Of a stretch of 64,000 bases of DNA, positions 9,611 to 18,375 are shown piece after piece; position 1 is the stretch's first letter; each line of letters opens with the position of its first letter. Position numbers and translations under genes: made by a program. This DNA comes from Thaumasiovibrio sp043421945 (GTDB lineage Bacteria > Pseudomonadota > Gammaproteobacteria > Enterobacterales > Vibrionaceae), in NCBI GenBank assembly GCA_043421945.1, contig JBHOGO010000002.1, positions 62,001 through 126,000 of the forward strand, written 5' to 3'. Under the pieces are notes generated by a model that did not search any database, was not told the origin of the DNA, and was given only the letters and a program-made list of their open reading frames with translations.

Positions 9611-10363
9611 TCACCAAACCAACATATTTCTATCTTCTAACGTCACAATACGAGCTTCTACATTGAACACTCTCGCTAACATTGACGGCGACAACTGCTG
9701 GTCTGGGGTTCCATATGAGTCTATTGTGCCACCATTCACAACAACAACTTCATCAGCATATCGTAGCGTGTCATTAATATCATGATTAGCAACAATAACA
9801 GCCATTCCAGCCTTCGCAATGTTAGTAATGAGCCTCATAACGTTTTGTTGATGAAGAAGATCTAACCCTGTTAACGGTTCATCGAGTAATGCGAATTTAC
9901 CATGTGGATTTAATGATGGCCAAACCTGCAAAAAGAATGAAGTCAATCTAATCCTTTGCCATTCACCACCAGACAACTCACTCACTTTTTTTTCAAACAG
10001 AGGCATGATATGAAGCTGCTGATCGAGACTCATTACTGCTTCTTGATAGTTACGATGACTCTGCGGGTAAAGTTGTGAAATGATAGTATTCAAATACTGA
10101 AACACACGCATATCAAATTGCGGCGAAGATGACTGTGGAAGATACGCTCGATATGTCGCAAGCTCACTTGAACTCCAAGACGTAATAAGCTGATTTTCCC
10201 AACGAACTTCCCCTTCAATCGGCGTTAAGCCAGATAGCGCAGCAAGTAATGAACTCTTGCCACTACCATTAGGGCCTATGAGGTGAGTGACACTTTGAGG
10301 TCTGAAAGTAATCGAAATGTCACTCAGTCTATTGGCTAAGGAAACACTTTTAGTGGCTAGCAT
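9611..10363 (-). CDS. btuD: vitamin B12 ABC transporter ATP-binding protein BtuD
   Basis: A 250-residue ABC ATPase with Walker A GPNGSGKSS, signature LSGGEWQRIRL, Walker B FALLDEP and switch histidine ANHDIND. The GEWQR signature variant and short length are typical of BtuD. It energises import of cobalamin through BtuC from the periplasmic carrier BtuF. The start overlaps the end of btuC by 14 bp, so the two are translationally coupled. The ATG at 10363 has GAGGG seven bases upstream; a GTG directly before it is less well spaced. btuF is not in the window. Confidence 0.93.
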   Translation of the reverse strand: MLATKSVSLANRLSDISITFRPQSVTHLIGPNGSGKSSLLAALSGLTPIEGEVRWENQLITSWSSSELATYRAYLPQSSSPQFDMRVFQYLNTIISQLYPQSHRNYQEAVMSLDQQLHIMPLFEKKVSELSGGEWQRIRLTSFFLQVWPSLNPHGKFALLDEPLTGLDLLHQQNVMRLITNIAKAGMAVIVANHDINDTLRYADEVVVVNGGTIDSYGTPDQQLSPSMLARVFNVEARIVTLEDRNMLVW

Positions 10364-11351
10364 CACTATTCCCTCTCAGTAATAACCACACAAACACAGG
10401 AGCCCCTATTGACGATGTAATAACACCAACAGGTAATTCTGTTGAAGACAACGCAATACGAGAAAGGGTATCTGCGAGGGTTAATAAGCAAGCCCCAACA
10501 ATGGCACTGAGTATTAGTAAATATCGATGACTTGTTCCTAGCCATAGCCTCAATATATGAGGGATAACCAGACCAATAAACCCGATAACGCCAGCAAGAG
10601 CAACACTACCACCGACGAGAACAGCAATAATACCAATCAATTTTAATCGTGTTATCCGAGTATTCATTCCAAGCTGTGACGCCGCAACATCGCCAAGCAT
10701 CAGAAAATCGAGCACTTTGCCTTGTAAACAAAGCCAAATAAGAATGGGGATTAGCAGTAATAAAACGTTTAACTGTGCCCATGAAACCCCCGACACACTC
10801 CCCATAAGCCAGTAAAGTAATTGTCGAAGGTTCATATCATCGCTGAAATAGAACACCCAAGTAACTACTGAGTTAGACAAAATACCAAGCGCAATACCAA
10901 CTAAGAGTAAATTTGCCGTTGATAGCTTTCGCCATATACTCAGCCCAACCAGTAGGCCGGTGAAAAACAACGCTCCTATCACCGCAGCAATCATGAGCAT
11001 GTATGGGCTAGTCAACGTTGGGAAGAAAAACAAGAGTATAATCACGCACAGGCTTGCACCACCAGACACACCTAAAATGCCCGGCTCTGCCAACGGATTT
11101 CCAAGTACGACTTGCAGTGTCACGCCAGAGGAAGCCAACATTGCGCCAATGGCTAATGTAGCAATAACTCGGGGAAGCCTAAGCTCCATGAGTAACATAG
11201 ATTGAAATGAAGAAAGCTCACCAAAAGGTAAAAACCAACTTTCCCCAGCACTGAGAGAAACTACCGTCAATAACCCCAGTAAAATACTGAACCCAGTAAT
11301 GCATCGACGCCATCGAGATGCATGTTGCCGATCAAGTTGTTGTAAATCCAT
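10350..11351 (-). CDS. btuC: vitamin B12 ABC transporter permease BtuC
   Basis: A 333-residue polytopic inner-membrane protein of the FecCD/BtuC family, with about ten hydrophobic segments. It carries GNPLAEPGILGVSGGA, typical of this family, and the ATPase-coupling GLVIPHILRLWLG loop. It forms the translocation pore for cobalamin with BtuD. The ATG at 11351 (MDLQQLD) gives the usual length; a TTG at 11408 overlapping the astE stop would add 19 residues. astE ends 53 bp upstream on the same strand. Confidence 0.92.
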   Translation of the reverse strand: MDLQQLDRQHASRWRRCITGFSILLGLLTVVSLSAGESWFLPFGELSSFQSMLLMELRLPRVIATLAIGAMLASSGVTLQVVLGNPLAEPGILGVSGGASLCVIILLFFFPTLTSPYMLMIAAVIGALFFTGLLVGLSIWRKLSTANLLLVGIALGILSNSVVTWVFYFSDDMNLRQLLYWLMGSVSGVSWAQLNVLLLLIPILIWLCLQGKVLDFLMLGDVAASQLGMNTRITRLKLIGIIAVLVGGSVALAGVIGFIGLVIPHILRLWLGTSHRYLLILSAIVGACLLTLADTLSRIALSSTELPVGVITSSIGAPVFVWLLLRGNSDASH

Positions 11352-11404
11352 GGTAAACCTGCGAAAAATACTGGGTCGATACCTTACCAGACATTCAAGG
11401 ATTC

Positions 11405-12400
11405 TCAATCAAAATAGTCATTCTCAACCACCATCAATGCTGCTCTCTGCCCTATCGCAACGTTCTCGTTGGGGAAAATAACTGACTCGCCTTTTGCAGC
11501 AATAATGGCATGGCCATTTTCTTGGCCAATAACGTCTCCTTGTTCAAATGAGGTGAAGTTAGGCGTCATAGGAGGAAAATTAAATTTAAAACTTTCGTGA
11601 GTTTTCACTAAAACTCGACTTACGGTATATCGCTTTACAGGGGCAATGGTAGAGTTTTCCCTCAACTTTCCACTGATAAGTGCGCTGAGCGCTTCTTTTA
11701 TAGGAAGTATTAAATGATGGTCATTCTCACCAAATTTTGCCACACGACCTAACTCCAGTGTCATTGCCATTGCTTGATGCTGATAAGCGCTATACCAGCT
11801 AAACGTTGAAGAAGGTTGATTGGACTCAAGAGCAGCGCCAACACGTGCAATTTCGAGCCAATGATGTAAAGCTGAATTGTTTAGCTTTAGCTCTGTAAAA
11901 GGCAAGACCGCAAAAGCGTAGTACTGAGAATCTCGAATGGCACTATGTAGATCTAAGTGCCACTTTTCAGCATCTGAACAGAAGAACTTGCTAACACTCC
12001 GCTTTAAATTATTAGCTATTTGATGTTCTTGTGTATGGCCAACCTCATCATTGAAAAGGCGATTTAAATTTACGTCAATAAAACGCTGATGCGCATCAAT
12101 CGCATCAGGGTGTCCAATAATAAATAAAAGCCGGGCTTTAACAAATAGCCTCGCCTCTACAATGTCACTCAGTAACTGATCGAGAAGCTCAATGGGAGCA
12201 GTTTCATCACCATGAATTCCTGAGGAAAGTACAATGCATTGAAACCACTCTGGCGGGATGACCTCTATTACCCCCACATCATGAAAGATCACTGTATTGC
12301 TATGCAGGGTAAACCTTTTATCTTTAGGTACTATTCGGTTCAACGTCATCGTTAAAAAACCGAGTGTCTCTAATTGCACTTCAAAGTTATCTAAATCCAT
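11405..12400 (-). CDS. astE: succinylglutamate desuccinylase AstE
   Basis: A 331-residue member of the AstE/AspA zinc carboxypeptidase-like family. The zinc ligands are visible as SGIHGDET (His63, Glu66) and the histidine of HLDLHS (about residue 152), with the conserved glutamate in TLELGRV near 215. AstE performs the last step of arginine catabolism by the succinyltransferase pathway, releasing glutamate and succinate. In this window it is separated from any other ast gene and sits directly before btuC, reading the same way. The remaining ast genes are presumably elsewhere. Confidence 0.9.
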   Translation of the reverse strand: MDLDNFEVQLETLGFLTMTLNRIVPKDKRFTLHSNTVIFHDVGVIEVIPPEWFQCIVLSSGIHGDETAPIELLDQLLSDIVEARLFVKARLLFIIGHPDAIDAHQRFIDVNLNRLFNDEVGHTQEHQIANNLKRSVSKFFCSDAEKWHLDLHSAIRDSQYYAFAVLPFTELKLNNSALHHWLEIARVGAALESNQPSSTFSWYSAYQHQAMAMTLELGRVAKFGENDHHLILPIKEALSALISGKLRENSTIAPVKRYTVSRVLVKTHESFKFNFPPMTPNFTSFEQGDVIGQENGHAIIAAKGESVIFPNENVAIGQRAALMVVENDYFD

Positions 12401-12561
12401 ACGTCCCCAACATAATGACCAGGTAACCTAACGATATTATCGAGAAGAAAAGACCACGACACCTTAAGAGAATAGACTGATGAAATTACAAATGACGAAT
12501 TTAAAATGCGATTGAAAAAAGTAGCGACGTATAAAGGAATTAGGTGCAGGTTGATACGTTA

Positions 12562-12593
12562 GAAACAAAAAAGCTCTGCGATTGCAGAGCTTT
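12562..12593 (-). terminator. rho-independent terminator of ihfA
   Basis: A perfect 10-bp stem (12570-12579 with 12584-12593) with a 4-base loop, followed on the minus strand by a T-rich run ending in TTTTGTTTC. It lies 5 bp after the ihfA stop, so astE needs its own promoter in the 12401-12560 stretch. Confidence 0.9.
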
Positions 12594-12598
12594 CTGTG

Positions 12599-12895
12599 TT
12601 AGTCATCTAACTTGATGTTTTCGACTCGGGCTTTTAACTTCTGTCCTGGTCGGAATGTCACAACGCGGCGAGCAGAAATAGGTATATCTTCGCCGGTCTT
12701 GGGATTTCGACCTGGCCTTTCGTTTTTTTCTCGTAGATCAAAGTTGCCAAAGCCAGAGAGCTTAACTTGCTCGCCTTTCTCTAACGCCTTACGGACCTCT
12801 TCAAAGAACACTTCTACCGTATCCTTGGCGTCCCGTTTGTTTAATCCAACCTTCTCAAACAGGTTCTCAGCCAAATCGGCTTTAGTGAGCGCCAT
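12599..12895 (-). CDS. ihfA: integration host factor alpha subunit
   Basis: A 98-residue DNABII protein starting MALTKADL, the length of IHF-alpha. The DNA-intercalating beta arm with the conserved proline reads RPGRNPKTGEDIP, preceded by GFGNF. With IhfB it bends DNA by about 160 degrees at specific sites, serving recombination, replication and sigma-54 promoters; two sigma-54-type promoters occur later in this window. The ATG at 12895 has GAGGGAA upstream; a longer frame to 12937 adds residues absent from the family. Unlike E. coli, it is separated from pheT by a terminator and about 360 bp, so it probably has its own promoter. Confidence 0.96.
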   Translation of the reverse strand: MALTKADLAENLFEKVGLNKRDAKDTVEVFFEEVRKALEKGEQVKLSGFGNFDLREKNERPGRNPKTGEDIPISARRVVTFRPGQKLKARVENIKLDD

Positions 12896-13251
12896 AGATG
12901 TTTCCCTCAAGACAATGTTGAACATATGCGCTATCAAGGAGCGCGGCTCAGTGTTCTCTGTTCATTAAATTGATCTACTAAATAGTTATTCAGTAATAAA
13001 TTTAACCGCCCAGACAACAACTTAACCCAAGTTTAAGCCAACCAGCTGATTTGCGCCAACTTTTTTCATCGACATGCCACTAAAAAAAACGATAAATATC
13101 AGTGATGTTGGTCACAGCAAATGCACAAAGTTGTACAACATCACGAACAATGGCAAAATATAACTCTGCATAATTATCGTTAGCAGCATAAAAAACCATG
13201 ACTGGTAATCAACCTAGGATAACTAACTATTTTATCTATAGTGAAATTAAT
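12896..13251 (-). promoter_or_regulatory. ihfA upstream region
   Basis: About 355 bp of AT-rich DNA without a plausible gene, between the pheT terminator and ihfA. It should hold the ihfA promoter. I could not pick a single -35/-10 pair with confidence. Confidence 0.35.
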
Positions 13252-13283
13252 GCAAAAAAAAAGGAGCCCGAAGGCTCCTTTTC
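13252..13283 (-). terminator. rho-independent terminator of pheST
   Basis: An 8-bp GC-rich stem (AAGGAGCC, 13261-13268, with GGCTCCTT, 13273-13280) with a CGAA loop, extended by A/T pairs. On the minus strand it is followed by a run of T residues. It lies 11 bp after the pheT stop. Confidence 0.93.
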
Positions 13284-13293
13284 TGCTTAATTA

Positions 13294-15699
13294 TCAGTCA
13301 CGTAGTGACGCGCCGAAGCGTTCAGTCAAAGAGGCAACGATGCTCTCTACTGAACCAGCGATGTCTGCATCTTCAAGTGTGCGCTCTACAGACTGTAGGC
13401 TAAGTGCGATTGCTAGGCTCTTCTTACCTTCTTCAACGCCTTGACCAACGTATACGTCGAACAGTTTAGCGCCTGTTAGGAATTCGCCACCCGCTGCGAT
13501 ACACGCTTCTACGATGTCGCCAGAAGCTACTGCTTCGTCAACAACTACTGCGATATCACGACGGTTTGCAGGGAACTTAGATACGGCTACTGCTTCTGGA
13601 AGCACGCGAGTGTTGATAGCTGCCCATTCAATTTCGAATACGATAGTGCGGCCGTTAAGACCAAACTTACGCTCTAGTTCTGGGTGAACAGTACCAATGA
13701 TACCCACTTCTTTGCCGTCTACTACGATAGCCGCAGTTTGGCCTGGGTGAAGTGCTGGGTGCTTAGCTGCTTTGAAGCTGTATGCAATTTCGTTCGCTGA
13801 AAGCTCAAGAACGGCTTCTAGGTCACCTTTAAGATCGAAGAAATCGACAGTATTAGTAGCAACGTCCCAGTGCTCTTCGCCACGAGTACCAGAGATAACG
13901 CCCGCAAGCATCATTTCTTGGCGCATGCCATTTTCAGCTGATTCTTCAGGGATGAAACGTAGGCCTGATTCGAATAGACGAACGCGAGACTGCTGACGCT
14001 TCTGGTTGTGAACCACTGTGTTTAGAAGACCTTGGATTAGGCCAAGACGCATTGCTGACATATCCGCAGAGATTGGGAATGGCAGGATTAGCGGCTCAAC
14101 ACCAGGTACAACAAGCTTTTGCTGTTCTGGTTCTACGAAGCTGTATGTGATTGCTTCGTGGTAGCCACGGTCTACAAGAAGGTCACGAACGCGCTTAAGC
14201 GGTTGGTCAGCTTCTTTGTGGTCATTCATTTTAAGTGCCGCTTTAGGCGCTTGGTTTGGAATGTTATCGTAACCGTAGATACGACCTACTTCTTCAATTA
14301 GGTCTTGCTCGATTGCGATATCAAAACGCCAAGATGGAGACGTTGCCGTCCAACCAGCTTCAGTCGTCTCCGTATCTTCTACAACAGAAACCGTACAACC
14401 TAGGCGAGTAAGAATTTCCACTACGTCTGTAGATGGGATTTCGTGACCTAGTAGGCTGTCTAGTTTAGCGCGACGTAGAGCTACTACGTTTGCTTTAGGA
14501 AGATCAGCTTCAGATTCGCTGCCGTTTACTGGCGCAACTTCACCACCACAGATTTCAACTAGAAGCTGTGTTGCACGCTCCATTGCTGCTGCTTGAAGTG
14601 TTGAATCAACACCACGTTCGAAACGTAGAGAAGAATCAGTGTGAAGACCGTAAGCACGCGCGCGACCACGGATGTGATCCGGTGCGAAGAATGCAGCTTC
14701 AAGAAGTACGTCTGTTGTTTCAGTAGTAACACCTGAATCTTGACCGCCAAAGATACCAGCGATTGCTAGTGCTTTGTTGTGGTCAGCGATAACAAGTGTG
14801 TTGCTGTTTAGTTCAGCTTCGTTGCCATCTAGAAGTGTTAGCTTTTCGCCCTGCTCTGCTAGACGAACCACGATGCCACCTTCGATCTTAGCGAGATCAA
14901 ATGCGTGCATTGGTTGGCCTTGCTCTAGCATCACGTAGTTTGTGATGTCTACAACTGGGTCGATTGAACGGATACCACAACGGCGCAGTTTTTCTTGCAT
15001 CCAGATTGGAGATTCCGCTTTCACGTTTACGTTCTTAACCACACGGCCAAGATAACGTGGACAAGCATCCGTTGCTTTAATTTCAACAGATACTGTGTCT
15101 TCAATGCTTGTTGCAACAGCTTCAACTGTTGGCTCTGTAACGTCTGCGCGGTTTAGTACGCCAACTTCACGAGCAAGGCCGCGGATGCTGAAGCAATCTG
15201 CGCGGTTTGCTGTTAGGTCTACGTCGATAGTTACGTCGTTAAGCTCAAGAAGCTCACGTACGTCCATACCTAGCGTTGTGCCTTCTGGCAGCTCAAGGAT
15301 GCCGTCAGACTCTACGTCGATACCTAGCTCAGAGAAAGAACAAAGCATGCCGTGCGATGGAACGCCACGTAGTTTTGCTTTCTTGATTTTGAAGTCACCA
15401 GGAAGTACTGCACCAACAGTTGCTACTGCGACAGTTAGGCCAAGACGACAGTTAGATGCACCACATACGATGTCTAAAAGCTCTTCTTCACCGATATCAA
15501 TTTTGGTTACTTGTAGTTTATCTGCGTCTGGGTGCTGACCGCACTCAACCACTTTACCTACTTTAACGCCGGTGAATTCACCAGCAACAGGTTCTACATC
15601 GTCAACTTCCAAACCTGCCATCGTAATTTGATGAGCTAGCTCTTCGCTATTAATTGCAGGTTTAACCCACTCGCGCAGCCAAGATTCACTGAATTTCAT
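13294..15699 (-). CDS. pheT: phenylalanyl-tRNA synthetase beta subunit
   Basis: An 801-residue PheT of standard bacterial length. It opens with MKFSESWLREWV and a tRNA-binding EMAP-like domain (about 40-150), followed by the B3/4 editing domain, B5 domain, catalytic-like core and C-terminal anticodon-binding domain. With PheS it forms the alpha2-beta2 enzyme that charges tRNA-Phe and edits Tyr-tRNA-Phe. It follows pheS by 16 bp on the same strand, and a strong terminator follows it. Confidence 0.97.
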   Translation of the reverse strand: MKFSESWLREWVKPAINSEELAHQITMAGLEVDDVEPVAGEFTGVKVGKVVECGQHPDADKLQVTKIDIGEEELLDIVCGASNCRLGLTVAVATVGAVLPGDFKIKKAKLRGVPSHGMLCSFSELGIDVESDGILELPEGTTLGMDVRELLELNDVTIDVDLTANRADCFSIRGLAREVGVLNRADVTEPTVEAVATSIEDTVSVEIKATDACPRYLGRVVKNVNVKAESPIWMQEKLRRCGIRSIDPVVDITNYVMLEQGQPMHAFDLAKIEGGIVVRLAEQGEKLTLLDGNEAELNSNTLVIADHNKALAIAGIFGGQDSGVTTETTDVLLEAAFFAPDHIRGRARAYGLHTDSSLRFERGVDSTLQAAAMERATQLLVEICGGEVAPVNGSESEADLPKANVVALRRAKLDSLLGHEIPSTDVVEILTRLGCTVSVVEDTETTEAGWTATSPSWRFDIAIEQDLIEEVGRIYGYDNIPNQAPKAALKMNDHKEADQPLKRVRDLLVDRGYHEAITYSFVEPEQQKLVVPGVEPLILPFPISADMSAMRLGLIQGLLNTVVHNQKRQQSRVRLFESGLRFIPEESAENGMRQEMMLAGVISGTRGEEHWDVATNTVDFFDLKGDLEAVLELSANEIAYSFKAAKHPALHPGQTAAIVVDGKEVGIIGTVHPELERKFGLNGRTIVFEIEWAAINTRVLPEAVAVSKFPANRRDIAVVVDEAVASGDIVEACIAAGGEFLTGAKLFDVYVGQGVEEGKKSLAIALSLQSVERTLEDADIAGSVESIVASLTERFGASLRD

Positions 15700-15715
15700 A
15701 TTGTACTACTCCCGA

Positions 15716-16699
15716 CTACTTGAATTGCTTAAGGAAACGAAGGTCGTTCTCAAAGAACGCTCGAAGGTCATTCACGCCATAACGAAGCATCGTTAAGCGC
15801 TCAACACCCATACCAAATGCAAAGCCAGAGTATTTCTCAGGATCGATGCCAACAGAGCGAAGTACGTTAGGGTGAACCATGCCACAGCCTAAAACTTCTA
15901 ACCATTTGCCATCTTTACGTTTCACGTCAACTTCAGCTGAAGGCTCTGTGAACGGGAAGAATGAAGGACGGAAACGCACTTCAACTTCTTCTTCAAAGAA
16001 GTTACAAAGGAAATCGTTAAGAATACCTTTAAGTTGTGCAAAGTTTACGTTCTCGTCAACTAACATACCTTCCACTTGGTGGAACATTGGCGTGTGAGTT
16101 TGATCGTAGTCGTTACGGTAAACACGACCCGGAGCAATGAAGCGGAAAGGCGGTTTGCCGTTTTCCATCGTACGGATTTGAACACCAGAAGTGTGCGTAC
16201 GTAGCATTAGATCAGGATTAAAGAAGAAAGTATCATGATCGGTACGTGCTGGGTGATCATCGGCAATATTCAGTGCATCAAAGTTGTGGAATGCATCCTC
16301 AATCTCTGGACCAGACTCAGTGTTAAAGCCAAGTTCACCGAAAAACTGTTCGATACGCTCAACAGTACGAGTTACAGGATGAAGTCCACCGTTCTCAATG
16401 CGACGACCAGGTAGGCTCACATCGATAGTCTCTTCAGCAAGTTTCGCTTCAAGCTCTGCACGTTGTAGCGCGTCTTTACGAGCCGCAATTGCTTGTTGAA
16501 CTGCACCTTTCGCTTTGTTGATCTCTTGACCAGCAGTACGACGCTCTTCTGGTGGAAGTTTACCTAGGCTTTGCAGTTGAAGCGTTAGCTCCCCTTTTTT
16601 ACCTAAGTACTGAACACGGACTTCGTCCAGAGTGTTCAGAGAATCTGACTGCTCTATAGCTGCCGTTGCGTTGGCTAAAATCTCGTCTAGTTGTTGCAT
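15716..16699 (-). CDS. pheS: phenylalanyl-tRNA synthetase alpha subunit
   Basis: A 327-residue class II synthetase, the same length as E. coli PheS. It has an N-terminal coiled coil, DVSLPGRRIENGGLHP, motif 2 around APGRVYRNDYDQTHTP, and motif 3 GMGVERLTMLRYG. The start is set at the ATG at 16699, which has GAGGAA correctly spaced. ATG at 16702 and a GTG at 16714 give slightly longer forms with worse spacing. I looked for a PheM-like leader peptide upstream and found no convincing Phe-rich one. Confidence 0.96.
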   Translation of the reverse strand: MQQLDEILANATAAIEQSDSLNTLDEVRVQYLGKKGELTLQLQSLGKLPPEERRTAGQEINKAKGAVQQAIAARKDALQRAELEAKLAEETIDVSLPGRRIENGGLHPVTRTVERIEQFFGELGFNTESGPEIEDAFHNFDALNIADDHPARTDHDTFFFNPDLMLRTHTSGVQIRTMENGKPPFRFIAPGRVYRNDYDQTHTPMFHQVEGMLVDENVNFAQLKGILNDFLCNFFEEEVEVRFRPSFFPFTEPSAEVDVKRKDGKWLEVLGCGMVHPNVLRSVGIDPEKYSGFAFGMGVERLTMLRYGVNDLRAFFENDLRFLKQFK

Positions 16700-17083
16700 C
16701 ATTTCCTCGTCCACTTAATCGTGGCATCTATTGGGAGATAAGGATTTTCTAAGCGTTACATAGTAAAGAATGAAGACCATAATGCCAATTGCATTCGTAA
16801 TAAAAATGGCAGGTTGTTTGAATTTTCATCATATTTTTGATGTTAAAAATCAACATGACCTCTGTGATATGTTTTTCAAACAAAACGAGGGTATAAAAGC
16901 GCTGGATTCGTGTCTGCACCTTCGATGAGTGACATCTATCAAGTAAAGAGTAAGGTTCAGTGGAGTGGATAGCCTGTACGCTCAGACTCACCAACAACGT
17001 TCGGAGAAAGGAGAAAGGAGAAAGGAGAAAGGAGAAAGGAGAAATTATTGTCCTATATTGAACAAATAGTTATTTGAAAAACG
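16700..17083 (-). promoter_or_regulatory. pheST upstream region
   Basis: About 380 bp between the rplT terminator and pheS with no convincing gene. It must contain the pheST promoter if the terminator at 17084-17110 is efficient. A (GGAGAAA)6 tract lies about 300 bp before pheS. An open frame at 16749-16997 has no family signature or ribosome binding site and is not called. Confidence 0.4.
17003..17044. repeat. 6 perfect copies of a 7-bp tandem repeat (GGAGAAA)
   Basis: Forty-two bases of uninterrupted GGAGAAA units in the intergenic region upstream of pheS. A tract of this kind is prone to slipped-strand length change. It could alter spacing to the promoter, but nothing else shows a role. 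Confidence 0.95.
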
Positions 17084-17110
17084 AAAAAAGGAGCCAATAG
17101 GCTCCTTTTT
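17084..17110 (-). terminator. rho-independent terminator after rplT
   Basis: The stem AAAAAGGAGCC with GGCTCCTTTTT around an AATA loop ends in a T run on the minus strand. It closes the thrS-infC-rpmI-rplT operon about 23 bp after the rplT stop. Its core resembles the pheT terminator. Confidence 0.92.
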
Positions 17111-17133
17111 CAGTATTTACCGACTGTAATAAA

Positions 17134-17487
17134 TTACAGAGCAGCTTTCGCTTTAGCGACAAGAACAGCAAATGTTGCTTTGTCGAATACAGCGATATCT
17201 GCAAGGATCTTACGATCGATTTCGATAGATGCTTTCTTCAGGCCGTTGATGAAACGGCTGTAAGACAGACCGTTTTGACGAGCTGCAGCGTTGATACGAG
17301 CAATCCACAATTGACGGAACTGACGCTTACGTTGACGACGGTCACGGTAAGCATATTGACCAGCTTTAGTAATTGCTTGGAAAGCTACGCGGTAAACGCG
17401 TGAACGCGCACCGTAATAACCTTTAGCTTGTTTAAGAACTTTCTTGTGACGTGCACGAGCTTGTACACCACGTTTTACGCGAGCCAT
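17134..17487 (-). CDS. rplT: 50S ribosomal protein bL20
   Basis: 117 residues beginning MARVKRGVQARARHKKVLK, the basic RNA-binding extension typical of bL20, with the globular domain following. It is needed for early assembly of the 50S subunit and, in E. coli, also represses translation of the rpmI-rplT messenger. It follows rpmI by 40 bp in the conserved infC-rpmI-rplT order. Confidence 0.98.
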   Translation of the reverse strand: MARVKRGVQARARHKKVLKQAKGYYGARSRVYRVAFQAITKAGQYAYRDRRQRKRQFRQLWIARINAAARQNGLSYSRFINGLKKASIEIDRKILADIAVFDKATFAVLVAKAKAAL

Positions 17488-17527
17488 GTGTAACTCCTAA
17501 CTAATATATTGTAAGACTAAAAACGAA

Positions 17528-17722
17528 TTATGCGAACGGAAGCATACGTGCAACAGCTGCTACTTCACACTTAGGAAGAATAGCGTTTGGACGTAGCTGA
17601 CGTTTGTTCTTAGTAGTACGCTTAGTCAGGATGTGACGTTTAGTCGCGTGCTTGAACTTAAAACCACCAGCGGTTTTTTTGAAGCGCTTAGAAGCGCCTT
17701 TGTTGGATTTCATCTTAGGCAT
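17528..17722 (-). CDS. rpmI: 50S ribosomal protein bL35
   Basis: 64 residues, MPKMKSNKGASKRFKKTAGG, rich in Lys/Arg, the standard length for bL35. The ATG at 17722 is chosen over an upstream in-frame start (to 17737) because MPKMK is the invariant N-terminus. It lies between infC and rplT. Confidence 0.98.
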   Translation of the reverse strand: MPKMKSNKGASKRFKKTAGGFKFKHATKRHILTKRTTKNKRQLRPNAILPKCEVAAVARMLPFA

Positions 17723-17773
17723 GATGATGCTCCGCATTGTTTATAAAGTTAATAACATGTAATTAGGCGAAAC

Positions 17774-17801
17774 AAAGGCCTGCTCTTGCAAGCAGGCCTT
17801 T
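17774..17801 (-). terminator. infC-rpmI intergenic hairpin (attenuator-like)
   Basis: A perfect 11-bp stem (AAAGGCCTGCT, 17774-17784, with AGCAGGCCTTT, 17791-17801) with a 6-base loop and a short, interrupted T tail on the minus strand. It lies between infC and rpmI, where gamma-proteobacteria place the L20 translational control region. It may act as a weak terminator, a processing site, or part of the L20-binding structure. Confidence 0.65.
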
Positions 17802-17820
17802 ATCTACTTGGATGCACTAA

Positions 17821-18372
17821 TTACTTCTTTTTAGGGGCGATAACCATGATCATCTGACGACCTTCGATTCGCGTCGGGAAGCTTTCAACAACTGCAATTT
17901 CAGCTGTGTCTTCCTTCAGACGATTCAAAACGTCAACACCGATGTCTTGGTGAGCCATTTCACGGCCGCGGAAGCGGATCGTTACTTTGACTTTATTACC
18001 CTCTTCTATGAAGCGAACCAGGTTGCGCAGTTTTACCTGATAGTCGCCCACATCTGTACCAGGACGGAATTTAACTTCCTTCACTTGGACTTGTTTTTGC
18101 TTTTTCTTTTGCTCTTTAGCAGCCTTGCTCTTTTCAAAGAGATATTTGCCATAGTCCATCACTCGACAGACAGGTGGCTCGGCATTAGGACTGATTTCTA
18201 CCAAATCAACGCCAGCATCATACGCTGCATTCGTCGCTTCTTCAATAGATACGACACCGATAGCTTCGCCGTCAATACCCGTAAGACGTACTTCACGTAC
18301 ACCACGGATTTCTTCATTCAAGCGATGTGCATTTTGTTTTGCTGGCTGTTGGCCTCTTCTTGCGCCTTTAAT
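17821..18372 (-). CDS. infC: translation initiation factor IF-3, AUU start codon
   Basis: 183 residues starting at an ATT (18370-18372). GGAGG sits eight bases upstream and the ATT is 3 bp after the thrS stop. The N-terminus I/M-KGARRGQQ aligns with the family, whereas the next alternative start (TTG at 18321) would delete it. The linker KEQKKKQK and the C-terminal domain ending MVIAPKKK are intact. In E. coli the rare AUU start lets IF-3 repress its own translation, because IF-3 discriminates against non-canonical start codons. The same autoregulation is expected here. Confidence 0.95.
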   Translation of the reverse strand: MKGARRGQQPAKQNAHRLNEEIRGVREVRLTGIDGEAIGVVSIEEATNAAYDAGVDLVEISPNAEPPVCRVMDYGKYLFEKSKAAKEQKKKQKQVQVKEVKFRPGTDVGDYQVKLRNLVRFIEEGNKVKVTIRFRGREMAHQDIGVDVLNRLKEDTAEIAVVESFPTRIEGRQMIMVIAPKKK

Positions 18373-18375
18373 ATC

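Noticed and set aside
12612..12968. Plus-strand frame over ihfA
   Set aside because: It is a pure shadow of ihfA, which has clear family motifs and a terminator on the other strand.
16749..16997. Open frame and possible PheM-type leader peptide upstream of pheS
   Set aside because: No Phe-rich short peptide with a following terminator/antiterminator pair could be found, and the long frame has no ribosome binding site.
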